Assembly (NCBI GenBank): GCA_023426545.1
Contig: JAFAAN010000171.1
Location: 62,001-126,000 of the forward strand
From: Pseudomonadota bacterium
GTDB lineage: Bacteria > Myxococcota > Myxococcia > Myxococcales > Myxococcaceae
DNA length: 64,000 nt
Direction: 5' to 3'
Shown: piece by piece, positions 34,724-42,739 of the stretch
Position numbering within the stretch: the stretch's first letter is position 1
Layout: each line of letters opens with the position of its first letter
Translations under genes and position numbers: made by a program
The notes under the pieces: model-generated
The model's input: the letters and a program-made list of their open reading frames with translations, nothing else
Database searches by the model: none
Told to the model about the DNA's origin: nothing

Positions 34724-35527
34724 GTGGCGAAGTCGCCGAACTACATCAAGGCCGCCTTCTTGATGCCCGCCAACCTGGTGGGGCTGGGCACGGCGGCCGC
34801 CTCGGCGGCCATGACGGGGGAGCCGCTGCCCATGCTGGTGGCGCTGGGGCTGGAGGGCATCTACCTGGGCGTCGTCTCGTCCATGAAGCGCTTCCAGCGG
34901 GCGGTGCGGGCGAACTCGCTCCACGACCCGGAGGCGGCGAGCAGGGCCCTGGACGCGCTCCAGGCCGACCTGGCGCCCTCGCAGCGCGAGCACTACCAGC
35001 AGCTGGTGGGGCTGAAGGAGAAGATCCTCGCCAACTACCGCAAGCTGCCGGGCGGCAAGGTGCTGGAGGCGGACAGCGAGCCGCGGCTGGACGCGCTGCT
35101 CACGTCCTTCCTGCGGCTCATCTCCACGCTGAACCAGTACCGCGCCTACCTGAACAGCTCGGACCGCGAGCACCTGCAGCGCGAGGTGGCGGAGCTGGAG
35201 GCGGACCTCGCGCGCGAGACGAACCCGCGGCTGAAGGACGTGAAGCAGAACCGGGTGGACATCCTCCGCAAGCGGCTGGCGCGCTTCGAGCAGGCCGGCG
35301 AGAGCCGGGAGGTGGTGAGCCACCAGCTGGCGGGCATCGAGGACCTGATGCGGCTGACGCACGAGCAGTCGGTGGCCATCCGGGACCCGGAGGTCGTCAA
35401 CCGCCAGCTCACCATGCTGAGCGCGGAGGCCGAGGCCACGGAGGAGTCCGTGCGGCAGATGGAGCAGTTCCTCGAGTTCTCCGAGGAGACGCGCGGTCCG
35501 CTCCCCCACGGCAGCCGGGTGCGGTGA
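34724..35527 (+). CDS. Membrane coiled-coil protein in the pspA operon
   Basis: 267 aa from GTG 34724 with GGAGG 6 nt upstream. Two hydrophobic segments (about 10-30 and 34-55, AAFLMPANLVGLGTAAASAA and LVALGLEGIYLGVVSS) are followed by about 200 residues of Arg/Glu/Leu-rich coiled coil (KEKILANYRKL, REHLQREVAELEADLARE, RQLTMLSAEAEATEES). No known domain is recognised. It could tether PspA or the binding-like protein to the membrane, since coiled coils of this length commonly pair with PspA-type polymers; this is inference from operon context. Confidence 0.65.
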   Translation: MAKSPNYIKAAFLMPANLVGLGTAAASAAMTGEPLPMLVALGLEGIYLGVVSSMKRFQRAVRANSLHDPEAASRALDALQADLAPSQREHYQQLVGLKEKILANYRKLPGGKVLEADSEPRLDALLTSFLRLISTLNQYRAYLNSSDREHLQREVAELEADLARETNPRLKDVKQNRVDILRKRLARFEQAGESREVVSHQLAGIEDLMRLTHEQSVAIRDPEVVNRQLTMLSAEAEATEESVRQMEQFLEFSEETRGPLPHGSRVR

Positions 35528-35677
35528 GGGGCCTCGCGCCAGGGCCCGTTGCCCCCGGGGCAGCGTCCGCGCCGTGACGCGCCGCGCGCCGCCTGCCCAT
35601 CGTCCGGGCTCCCGGACGGGGGCGGGGGCACCCACGAATCGGTTGACTCTCCTCCCCAGGCATCCTGAGGTGACAGC

Positions 35678-37327
35678 ATGCTCCGCCGAGTCTGGCTTCC
35701 GTCCCTTCTCCTCGTGCTCGCCGCCGCGGGTTGCTCTCGCTGCGGCAAGGATGCGGACACCGCGGCGCCGGCCGCGAGCGCGGGCGTGGCCCGCCATCTG
35801 CCGCGTGACGCGCAGGCCGCGGTGGTCATCGAAGACCTGGGCGCGCTCGGAGAGAAGCTCGCCCGCTTCCAGAAGCTGAAGGCCGCCTCGTTCGCCGCGC
35901 AGCTCCAGAACTTCTCCACCGCGGAGGGGTACGTCTCCGCGGTGATGCGCCAGATTGGCGTGGACCTGCGCAGCCGGCAGGCGCTGGAGGCCGCGGGCAT
36001 CGCGCCGGAGCTGGGCGCGGGCGCGGCGTTCCTCGGCGCCAACCGCGTCATCTCCGTGGTGGGCGTGAAGGACGCCGGCAAGCTGGAGGAGACGTTCGGC
36101 AACTTCGCGCGCAGCCGCCTGGGGGCGTCCGACAAGAAGCAGGCCGCCGGGGACGGCGGCGACCTCGTCACCTTCAGCCGTCCTGGCGCCGCCACGCCCG
36201 CGCTGGGCATCCTCTTCGTGAAGGGCACCCGCTTCGCGCTGCTCGGCGCGGGCCCCTCCGTCGCCAGCCTGGGCACCCTGGCGACGCAGGCCGAGGAGCG
36301 CTCGCTCGCGAAGGAGCCGGTGATGGCCGCCTCGCTGAAGCGGCTCCCCGCCGAGCGCGACTTCCACGTCTGGCTGCCGGGCGGCGCCGGCCTGGTCCCG
36401 CCGGGCACCGTCCAGGGCGTCACCCTCACGGGCCGCATCGACGAGCGCTCGGTGACGCTGCGCGCGGATGCGCCGTGGCCGGACACGCAGGCGTCGCTCG
36501 CCGCGCTGGACCCGGTGGCGCCGGAGGGCAACCTCGAGATGGCGCTGCCCTCCGACAGCTTCCTGGTGGCGCGCTTCCGGGGCGACCCGTCGCACCTGGA
36601 CGGGGTGTGGCCCTACCTCGCGGGCGGCTACCTCACCCGCGCGGTGCAGAACAGCGGGCTCGACATGAAGGGCGAGGTGCTCGACAACCTCAAGCCGGGC
36701 GCCGTGCTGGGCTTGTCCCTGTCGCCCACCGTGAGCCTGGGCGCGGGCATGCCGGTGCTGGACCTGCGCCGCACCAACCCCTTCCGCTTCGTCCACCTGG
36801 TGGCGCTCGCGGACGCCGAGGATGCCGCGAAGCTGCGGACCACGCTGGAGCGGCTGCCGCGAATGGCCGGTGACTTCGGCGCCAAGGTGGAGGCCGCGGA
36901 GCTGGGCGGCCAGCGCGTGTACCTCACGTCGTACCGCGCGGGCGAAGGCGCGCACTTCGCGCTCGCGCCCGACGGACGGCTGGTGGTGGCCTCGCCCAGG
37001 GCCCGGCTGGAGTCCACGCTGGCCTCGGTCGCGAAGCCCGCCGGTGATGGGCCGCTGGCCGCGGACCTGAAGGACGCCGGCAAGGGCGCGGCCTTCAGCG
37101 CGGTGCTGGACCTGCGCCGGCTGGCGGAGGCCGTGAGGAATCTCCCCTCGGAGGCCTGGGGCATTGGCGGCTTCGCCATCAAGGCCACCACCGTGCGCTG
37201 GCTGGAGGCCGTCGACGACCTGCGCGCGGTGACGCTGGCCGTGTCCCGCAAGGACAAGGCGCTCCAGGCGGAGCTGTCCCTGCGCCTGGCGCCCGCCGCC
37301 CCCTCCACCCCGTCGGCCGCGCCGTGA
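35678..37327 (+). CDS. Lipoprotein of a MacB-like ABC operon (DUF3352-like)
   Basis: 549 aa. Lipoprotein signal MLRRVWLPSLLLVLAAAGCSRCG (AAGC, Cys about 19), then a large domain with repeated strands and helices (PRDAQAAVVIEDLGALGEKLARFQ; LGILFVKGTRFALLGAGPSVAS; LAPDGRLVVASPRARLESTLASV). The opening resembles DUF3352-type proteins of unknown function. Its TGA overlaps the GTG of the ATPase (37324), and the next two genes also overlap. The set lipoprotein-ATPase-permease-membrane protein suggests this lipoprotein is a periplasmic partner of the transporter, perhaps a cargo or adaptor. Confidence 0.75.
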   Translation: MLRRVWLPSLLLVLAAAGCSRCGKDADTAAPAASAGVARHLPRDAQAAVVIEDLGALGEKLARFQKLKAASFAAQLQNFSTAEGYVSAVMRQIGVDLRSRQALEAAGIAPELGAGAAFLGANRVISVVGVKDAGKLEETFGNFARSRLGASDKKQAAGDGGDLVTFSRPGAATPALGILFVKGTRFALLGAGPSVASLGTLATQAEERSLAKEPVMAASLKRLPAERDFHVWLPGGAGLVPPGTVQGVTLTGRIDERSVTLRADAPWPDTQASLAALDPVAPEGNLEMALPSDSFLVARFRGDPSHLDGVWPYLAGGYLTRAVQNSGLDMKGEVLDNLKPGAVLGLSLSPTVSLGAGMPVLDLRRTNPFRFVHLVALADAEDAAKLRTTLERLPRMAGDFGAKVEAAELGGQRVYLTSYRAGEGAHFALAPDGRLVVASPRARLESTLASVAKPAGDGPLAADLKDAGKGAAFSAVLDLRRLAEAVRNLPSEAWGIGGFAIKATTVRWLEAVDDLRAVTLAVSRKDKALQAELSLRLAPAAPSTPSAAP

Positions 37328-38025
37328 TTCAGGCCCGGGACGTCACGAAGGAGTACGTGGACGGGGACGGCACGCGGGTGTGCGTCCTAGACGGCATGTC
37401 GCTGGACATGGCGGAGGGCGAGTTCGTCGCGGTGGTGGGCTCGTCCGGCAGCGGCAAGTCCACGCTGCTGCACCTCCTGGGCGGCCTGGACGTGGACTAC
37501 CGCGGCGAAGTGGCGGTGGGCGGCGTGAAGCTGCGGGGCCTGCGCGACAAGGCGCTGGCGCGCTTCCGCAACACGCACGTGGGCTTCGTCTTCCAGTCCT
37601 TCCACCTCATCCCCAACCTCTCCGCGGTGGAGAACGTGCTGCTGCCCTCGCACTTCGGCGCGGCGCCGGTGGAGGCCCGCAAGCGCGCGGAGCACCTGCT
37701 GGAGCGCGTGGGGCTGGGCGCGAAGAAGGACCGGGCGCCGGTGCGTCTGTCCGGTGGCGAGCGGCAGCGCGTGGCCATTGCCCGCGCCCTGTTCAACCGG
37801 CCCCGGCTGTTGCTGTGCGACGAGCCCACCGGCAACCTCGACGCGGCCACCGGGACGGGCGTCATCGCGTTGTTCCAGGAGCTGCACCGGGAAGGGCTCA
37901 CCGTGCTGTGTGTCACCCATGAGGAGCGGATGAGCGCCGCGGCCGGACGCGTGCTGCGGCTCCAGGAAGGGCGGCTCGTGGAGGAGCGCGCGGGGCTGCA
38001 CGTGGCCACGGGAGGTACCCCGTGA
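37324..38025 (+). CDS. ABC ATPase, LolD/MacB family
   Basis: 233 aa, GTG start overlapping the lipoprotein stop. A full cassette: VGSSGSGKSTLLHLLGGLD (Walker A), VFQSFHLIPNLSAVENVLLP (Q loop), LSGGERQRVAIARALFNRP (signature), LLLCDEPTGNLDAATG (Walker B) and VLCVTHEERM (His switch). The FQSFHLIPNLSAVENV pattern is typical of LolD, MacB and FtsE-like enzymes that drive FtsX-fold permeases. Such systems do not import solutes; they move lipoproteins or peptides in the envelope or act as mechanical transmitters. Confidence 0.93.
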   Translation: MIQARDVTKEYVDGDGTRVCVLDGMSLDMAEGEFVAVVGSSGSGKSTLLHLLGGLDVDYRGEVAVGGVKLRGLRDKALARFRNTHVGFVFQSFHLIPNLSAVENVLLPSHFGAAPVEARKRAEHLLERVGLGAKKDRAPVRLSGGERQRVAIARALFNRPRLLLCDEPTGNLDAATGTGVIALFQELHREGLTVLCVTHEERMSAAAGRVLRLQEGRLVEERAGLHVATGGTP

Positions 38026-39305
38026 GGCTGGACGCGCTGTCCCGGCTGGTCCGGTTGAGCCTCGCCCGCGAGCGCAAGGGGGCCTTCTTCTCCGCGTTCG
38101 GCGTGGCCATGGGCGTGGGCGCGCTGGTGTTCTTCCTGGGCCTGGGCCTGGGCGTCGGCCGCGTCATCCGCGAGGACATCTTCCCCACGGACGCGCGGCT
38201 GGTGGACGTGGTGCCGCCCGCGGTGTCGCTGGGCTCGCTGCTGGGGGGCGGCAAGCTGGACGCGCCCACCGTGGAGCGCCTGCGCGCGCTGCCCGGCGTG
38301 GAGGCCGCCTATCGGAAGATGAATGTGCGCGTGCCCGCGGTGACGCGCTACGACGGCGTCTTCTTCGGCAGCCGGCTGCGCATGGGCATGGAGGTGCTGG
38401 CGCTGGGCGTGGAGCCCGCGCTGGTGCAGGGCGACGTGCAGCTCGGAGAGTTCAAGGACGCGGGAGAGGGGCAGCCGATTCCGTCGCTCGTGTCCACGCG
38501 GCTGCTGGAGCTGTACAACAAGACCTTCGCCCCGGCGCGCAAGCTGCCGCAGCTGTCCGCCAACATGCTCGTCGGCTTCGGCTTCCCGGTGGAGTTCAAC
38601 CGCTCCTACGTGGCCGCGGCCTCAGCCTCGGGCGCCACCCAGGCCGCGCAGGCGCAGGTGGTGGGCGCGTCGGACCGGGCGCTGCTCGCGGGCATCACCA
38701 TCCCCCTGGACGCGGCCATCCGCCTCAACCGTGCCTTTGGTATGGACGCGGAGAACTACTCCGGCGTCACGCTGGTCGCGACGGACCCATCACGGGTGCC
38801 GGCCATCGTGGACGCGGTGAAGGGCATGGGGCTGGAAATCGATGACCAGGAGCGCCGCATGGCGGAGAACTCGGGCGCGGCCGTGGCCCTCACCACCGCC
38901 GCGCTGGCGCTGCTGTCCATCCTCATCTGCCTCCTCGCGGCGGTGAACATCGCCCACGCCCTGTCCGCCTCGGTGCGGGCGCGCGCCAGGGAGATTGGCG
39001 TGATGCAGGCGGTGGGGGCGTCTCGCTCGGACATCCGCGCCATCGTCCTGGCGGAGGCCGCCGTCGTGGGCCTCGCGGGCGGCGCCTCGGGGACGGCCGC
39101 CGCGCTGCTGCTGGCCCTGGGCGTCGACAGGCTGGCGGCGGGCTACCTCCCCAACTTCCCCTTCAAGCCTGATAGCTTCTTCTCCTTTCCCTGGCCGGTG
39201 GTCATCGGCGGCGTCCTGCTGGGGCTCGCCGCCGCGCTCGCGGGCGCGTACTTCCCCAGCCGCCGCGCCGCCGCCACCGACCCCGCACGTACGCTCGCCG
39301 GATGA
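38022..39305 (+). CDS. FtsX-like ABC permease
   Basis: 427 aa, GTG start overlapping the ATPase stop by 4 bp. One TM at the N-terminus (SAFGVAMGVGALVFFLGLGLGVG), a periplasmic domain of about 230 residues, then three TM segments (about 285-315, 345-370, 390-412), the MacB/LolC architecture. The C-terminal SRRAAATDPARTLAG matches the conserved end of FtsX/MacB permeases. It makes the channel or conformational transmitter with the ATPase at 37324. Substrate is unknown. Confidence 0.9.
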   Translation: MRLDALSRLVRLSLARERKGAFFSAFGVAMGVGALVFFLGLGLGVGRVIREDIFPTDARLVDVVPPAVSLGSLLGGGKLDAPTVERLRALPGVEAAYRKMNVRVPAVTRYDGVFFGSRLRMGMEVLALGVEPALVQGDVQLGEFKDAGEGQPIPSLVSTRLLELYNKTFAPARKLPQLSANMLVGFGFPVEFNRSYVAAASASGATQAAQAQVVGASDRALLAGITIPLDAAIRLNRAFGMDAENYSGVTLVATDPSRVPAIVDAVKGMGLEIDDQERRMAENSGAAVALTTAALALLSILICLLAAVNIAHALSASVRARAREIGVMQAVGASRSDIRAIVLAEAAVVGLAGGASGTAAALLLALGVDRLAAGYLPNFPFKPDSFFSFPWPVVIGGVLLGLAAALAGAYFPSRRAAATDPARTLAG

Positions 39306-40081
39306 AACTTCCTTCACGCCTGACGCTGCTTGGCAACGCGCTGAGCCTCATCCTCATCGCCTGGATCTACGGGGGCGACCTCTCTGACGCCGTGCGCGCC
39401 CGCGGCGCCGACGTGGCCGCCTTCATGGCCCTGCCATCCCTGGAGCGTCCCGCGGTGGTGCTCGTCGTGGCCGCGCTGGCCGCGGTGGTCGCGGTGGCGG
39501 GGTTGTTCCAGGGGAAGGCGGAGGGCTTCAAGGGCTACCGGCTGCTGCCCATCGTCCTGGTGGGCGCGCTCTTCATGGACCTCGTGCTCTCGGAGGGCCA
39601 CACGCCGCTGACGTCCACGGACATTTCGTCCATGGCGCTCCAGCGCTTCCACCAACTGGCGCAGGAGCGCACCTCCCAGCTGGAGGTACCGGATGACCCG
39701 CGCATCCTCCAGCCCATGCTGGAGGAGCTGGGCCGGCCGCCGTACCTCGTGCAGGGGGAGCAGCTCCAGGCGTACACCCTGCAGGTGCGCAAGGACTGCG
39801 ACGGCCCCGTGCGGGAGGCGCCCGGCCTGCGGCCGGGGACGCTCATCTATTGTGTGGCCCCCGAGCGGCTGGGGGCCTGGGTGACGGTGGTGGGGCTCCC
39901 CGCGGAGGAGCGCTTTGGCCCGCCGGCCATCGTGTCCGTCGGGGGCGAGGCGCGCTTCCTGCTGGTGCGGCCCATTCCCGCGGAGGAGGGGGAGCCAGGA
40001 ACCGCATTCCGTGACAACCTCACCGCTCCATCGTCACCCGCCGGTGACGCGGATGCCGGGGCCCCTCGGGCCGGGCCCTGA
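39302..40081 (+). CDS. Membrane protein of the ABC operon, unknown function
   Basis: 259 aa. It overlaps the permease by 4 bp (ATGA), so it belongs to the operon. TM segments at about 8-28, 50-68 and 80-97 (LTLLGNALSLILIAWIYGG; PAVVLVVAALAAVVAVAGLF; LLPIVLVGALFMDLVLS) precede a soluble domain of about 150 residues with Cys in VRKDCDGPVREAPG and IYCVAPERL. I recognise no family. It is probably an accessory factor, with the soluble domain periplasmic if the topology is three-TM in-out. Function is inferred only from context. Confidence 0.7.
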   Translation: MKLPSRLTLLGNALSLILIAWIYGGDLSDAVRARGADVAAFMALPSLERPAVVLVVAALAAVVAVAGLFQGKAEGFKGYRLLPIVLVGALFMDLVLSEGHTPLTSTDISSMALQRFHQLAQERTSQLEVPDDPRILQPMLEELGRPPYLVQGEQLQAYTLQVRKDCDGPVREAPGLRPGTLIYCVAPERLGAWVTVVGLPAEERFGPPAIVSVGGEARFLLVRPIPAEEGEPGTAFRDNLTAPSSPAGDADAGAPRAGP

Positions 40082-40127
40082 TCCACCGCACGCCCGCCTG
40101 GGCAGCTTGAGCAGGGCTTTCACGAGG

Positions 40128-40157
40128 TTGACCCCTTGGAGCCCCGATCGATAGGCT
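40128..40157 (+). promoter_or_regulatory. Candidate sigma-70 promoter of the PEGA kinase gene
   Basis: TTGACC (40128-40133), an 18-bp spacer and TAGGCT (40152-40157) stand 25 bp before the GTG start of the kinase gene. A GGAGCC/GGCTCC inverted repeat overlaps the -10 region (40138-40158) and could be an operator. The match is moderate. Confidence 0.45.
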
Positions 40158-40181
40158 CCTTGAGAACGGACCCTCTCCCAC

Positions 40182-42665
40182 GTGACGACCACTCAACCGA
40201 AGCGGCAGCCCATCCCGTTTGGGAAGTACCTCCTTCTCGACCGCATCAACATTGGCGGCATGGCGGAGGTGTGGCGCGGGAAGCAGTTCGGCGCGAGCGG
40301 CTTCGAGCGGCTCGTGGCGATCAAGCGCATCCTCCCCAACATCGCGGAGGATGACGAGTTCATCTCGATGTTCATCGATGAGGCGAAGATCAGCGTCCAG
40401 CTGACCCACGCCAACGTCGCGTCCATCTACGAACTGGGCAACATCCTCGGCAGCTACTTCATCTCGATGGAGTACATCCCCGGCAAGGACATGCGGGCCA
40501 TCTTCGACCGGTGCCGGAAGAAGGGGGAGCCCGCCCCGGTGCCGCTGGTGGCCTTCTGCGTGTCCAAGATGTGCGAGGGCCTGGACTACGCCCACCGCAA
40601 GAAGGACGGGATGGGGCGGGAGATGAACATCGTCCACCGCGACATCTCGCCGCAGAACGTCCTCATCTCCTACGAGGGCGAGGTCAAGGTCATCGACTTC
40701 GGCATCGCGAAGGCGGCCGGCAAGGCGACCAAGACGCAGGCCGGCATCCTCAAGGGCAAGTTCGGGTACATGAGCCCGGAGCAGATCCGCGGCCTGCCGC
40801 TGGACCGGCGCTCGGACGTGTTCGCCATTGGCGTGTGCCTCTACGAGATGCTGACGGGCGAGCGCCTCTTCGTGGGCGACAGCGACTTCAGCGTGCTGGA
40901 GAAGGTGCGCAAGGCGGAGGTGCCGCCGCCCTCCACGTACAACCGCCGGATCCCCGAGGCGCTGGAGCGCATCGTCCTCAAGGCCCTGGCGAAGGACGTG
41001 GACGAGCGCTACCAGTACGCCAGCGAGCTGGGCGACGACCTGCAGCGCTTCCTCATCACCAGCGACACCATCTTCAGCCGCAAGGACCTGGCGCAGTACA
41101 TGAAGTCCACGTTCGCCGAGGACGTGGAGCGCGAGAAGCAGCGCCTGCTGGACTACGCGGACATCAAGCCGCCCGAGGGCATGCAGGCCGCGCTGGAGGC
41201 CGCGTCCTTCAACAGCCCCATCCAGGCTTCCGCGCCGGCGCCCGCGCCGGTACCGGTGGTGCAGCCGGTGGCGCCGCAGCCGCGGATGACGGGCTCCATG
41301 CCGGCCATCTCGCCGGGGGGCGTGCGCCGCTCGCCCACGCTGGCCGCGCTGCCGAAGCTGACGGCCGCCACCGCCGCGCCGCCGCCCGATGATGACGAGG
41401 GTGGAGCGACGCAGCTCGTCTCCAGTGACCACGAGTTCGCGGACAGCCCGGAGCCCACCACGCAGCCGGGCGCCGCCGTGGGGCGCGCCGTGACGCCGCT
41501 GGAGACGCCCACCACGCTCCCGAGCCACGATGACGACGAGCCGGTGAGCGGCAGGACGGCGGTCATCCCGCCTCCGGCTCCGCTTCCGCCGTCCCCCGCC
41601 CATCCGCCCCGGATGTCGCACGCGAACATCCCGGTGGTGCGGCCCTCCATGTCGGTGCCCACGCTGGGCCCCTCGGACGCGTCGCCGTCCGGGCCCGCGC
41701 CTCGCACGAGCCGGGGCGGTGGGCTGCCGCGGATGACGCGGGACGTGCCCGTGCCGCCGGAAGCCGTGGCGCGGCCGGCGCCGCCCGTGGCCCCTCCCTA
41801 CGAGGACGAGGAGGATCCGCAGGAGCGCCCCACCGGGGCGGTGGCCGCCATCACGCCCCACGACCCCGGGAAGCGGAAGAAGCTGCTGCTGGGCGCGGCG
41901 GGCGCGGCGGCCCTGCTCGTGCTGGGGTTGATCGCCTGGGCGCTGTCAGGGCCGGGGGTGGGCTATGTGCTGGTGGACCTGCAGGGGGTGCCCGCCGAGG
42001 TCCGCGGCCGGGTGCAGGTGCGCCTGGACACGCAGCTGATTCCCCTGGAGGGAGGCAGCGCGACGCTGCTGCGCGAGGTGCCCGCCGGCAAGGTCATGGT
42101 GGTGGTGAGCGCCGAGGGCTACAACACCTTCACCCGGACGGTGGAGGTGGTTGCGGGCAAGGACGTCACCCCCGTGCAGGCGGTGCTGGAGAGCCTGGTC
42201 CGCACCGCGGCGCTGGTGTTGACGACGGAGCCGCCCACGGCCGAGGTGAAGGTGGACGGCCGGGTGGTGCGCGAGCAGGGGAAGGCGGCCGCGTACATCA
42301 AGGACGTGCCCCTCAACGGGCCTGAGTGGGTGGTGGAGGTGAGCGCGCCCAACCACAAGCCCGCGTCCAAGCGCGTGCCGGTGTCCGGCAGCGGGCCCGT
42401 GGAGCTGTCGCTCAAGCTGGAGCCGCTGGTGGTGAAGCTGGCGGTGAAGGTGGAGTCGCGGCCGGCCGGTGCCACCATCTTCGTGGACGGCAAGGACGTG
42501 GGGGCCGTCACGCCCGCCGTCGTGCAGGTGTCTCCCAACGCCCGGCAGTTCACCCTGAAGCTGAAGTGTCACAACGAGGCAGAGGTGGACGTCCCGGACG
42601 CGGAGCCAGGCAATGCTCCGGCCACCGCGAGCGTTTCCCTCAAGCGGCAGCCGCGCTGCCGTTAG
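40182..42665 (+). CDS. Membrane Ser/Thr protein kinase with C-terminal PEGA repeats
   Basis: 827 aa, GTG start. The Hanks-type kinase domain (about 15-285) is complete: glycine loop IGGMAEVWRG, Lys48 in VAIKRI, catalytic HRD at 152-154 (VHRDISPQNVLI), Asp172 in DFGIAK, and GYMSPEQIRG. A long Pro/Thr/Ala-rich region (about 335-560) leads to one TM helix (about 567-587, KKLLLGAAGAAALLVLGLIAWAL). The periplasmic end has three or so PEGA-like repeats (about 590-815; VDLQGVPAEV, VDGRVV, VDGKDVG). This is a typical myxobacterial receptor-like kinase. The AAA ATPase gene begins 74 bp downstream, a candidate substrate or partner. Confidence 0.92.
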   Translation: MTTTQPKRQPIPFGKYLLLDRINIGGMAEVWRGKQFGASGFERLVAIKRILPNIAEDDEFISMFIDEAKISVQLTHANVASIYELGNILGSYFISMEYIPGKDMRAIFDRCRKKGEPAPVPLVAFCVSKMCEGLDYAHRKKDGMGREMNIVHRDISPQNVLISYEGEVKVIDFGIAKAAGKATKTQAGILKGKFGYMSPEQIRGLPLDRRSDVFAIGVCLYEMLTGERLFVGDSDFSVLEKVRKAEVPPPSTYNRRIPEALERIVLKALAKDVDERYQYASELGDDLQRFLITSDTIFSRKDLAQYMKSTFAEDVEREKQRLLDYADIKPPEGMQAALEAASFNSPIQASAPAPAPVPVVQPVAPQPRMTGSMPAISPGGVRRSPTLAALPKLTAATAAPPPDDDEGGATQLVSSDHEFADSPEPTTQPGAAVGRAVTPLETPTTLPSHDDDEPVSGRTAVIPPPAPLPPSPAHPPRMSHANIPVVRPSMSVPTLGPSDASPSGPAPRTSRGGGLPRMTRDVPVPPEAVARPAPPVAPPYEDEEDPQERPTGAVAAITPHDPGKRKKLLLGAAGAAALLVLGLIAWALSGPGVGYVLVDLQGVPAEVRGRVQVRLDTQLIPLEGGSATLLREVPAGKVMVVVSAEGYNTFTRTVEVVAGKDVTPVQAVLESLVRTAALVLTTEPPTAEVKVDGRVVREQGKAAAYIKDVPLNGPEWVVEVSAPNHKPASKRVPVSGSGPVELSLKLEPLVVKLAVKVESRPAGATIFVDGKDVGAVTPAVVQVSPNARQFTLKLKCHNEAEVDVPDAEPGNAPATASVSLKRQPRCR

Positions 42666-42671
42666 CCGAAG

Positions 42672-42696
42672 GCCCGCCTCCCTGCCAGGGGCGGGC
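42672..42696 (+). terminator. Weak hairpin between kinase and AAA genes
   Basis: GCCCGCC (42672-42678) pairs with GGCGGGC (42690-42696) over an 11-nt loop, directly after the kinase stop codon. The gap to the AAA gene is only 74 bp, so it may attenuate rather than fully stop transcription. Confidence 0.4.
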
Positions 42697-42739
42697 GCGC
42701 CAGCTCCCCGGGCGGTGGAGCGAGAGGAGGCGGGAGTTC

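Noticed and set aside
33392..36955. 1187-codon minus-strand frame across the pspA-ABC region
   Set aside because: Antisense shadow of several plus-strand genes with motifs, signal peptides and overlapping stops; composition is typical of antisense GC3 sequence.
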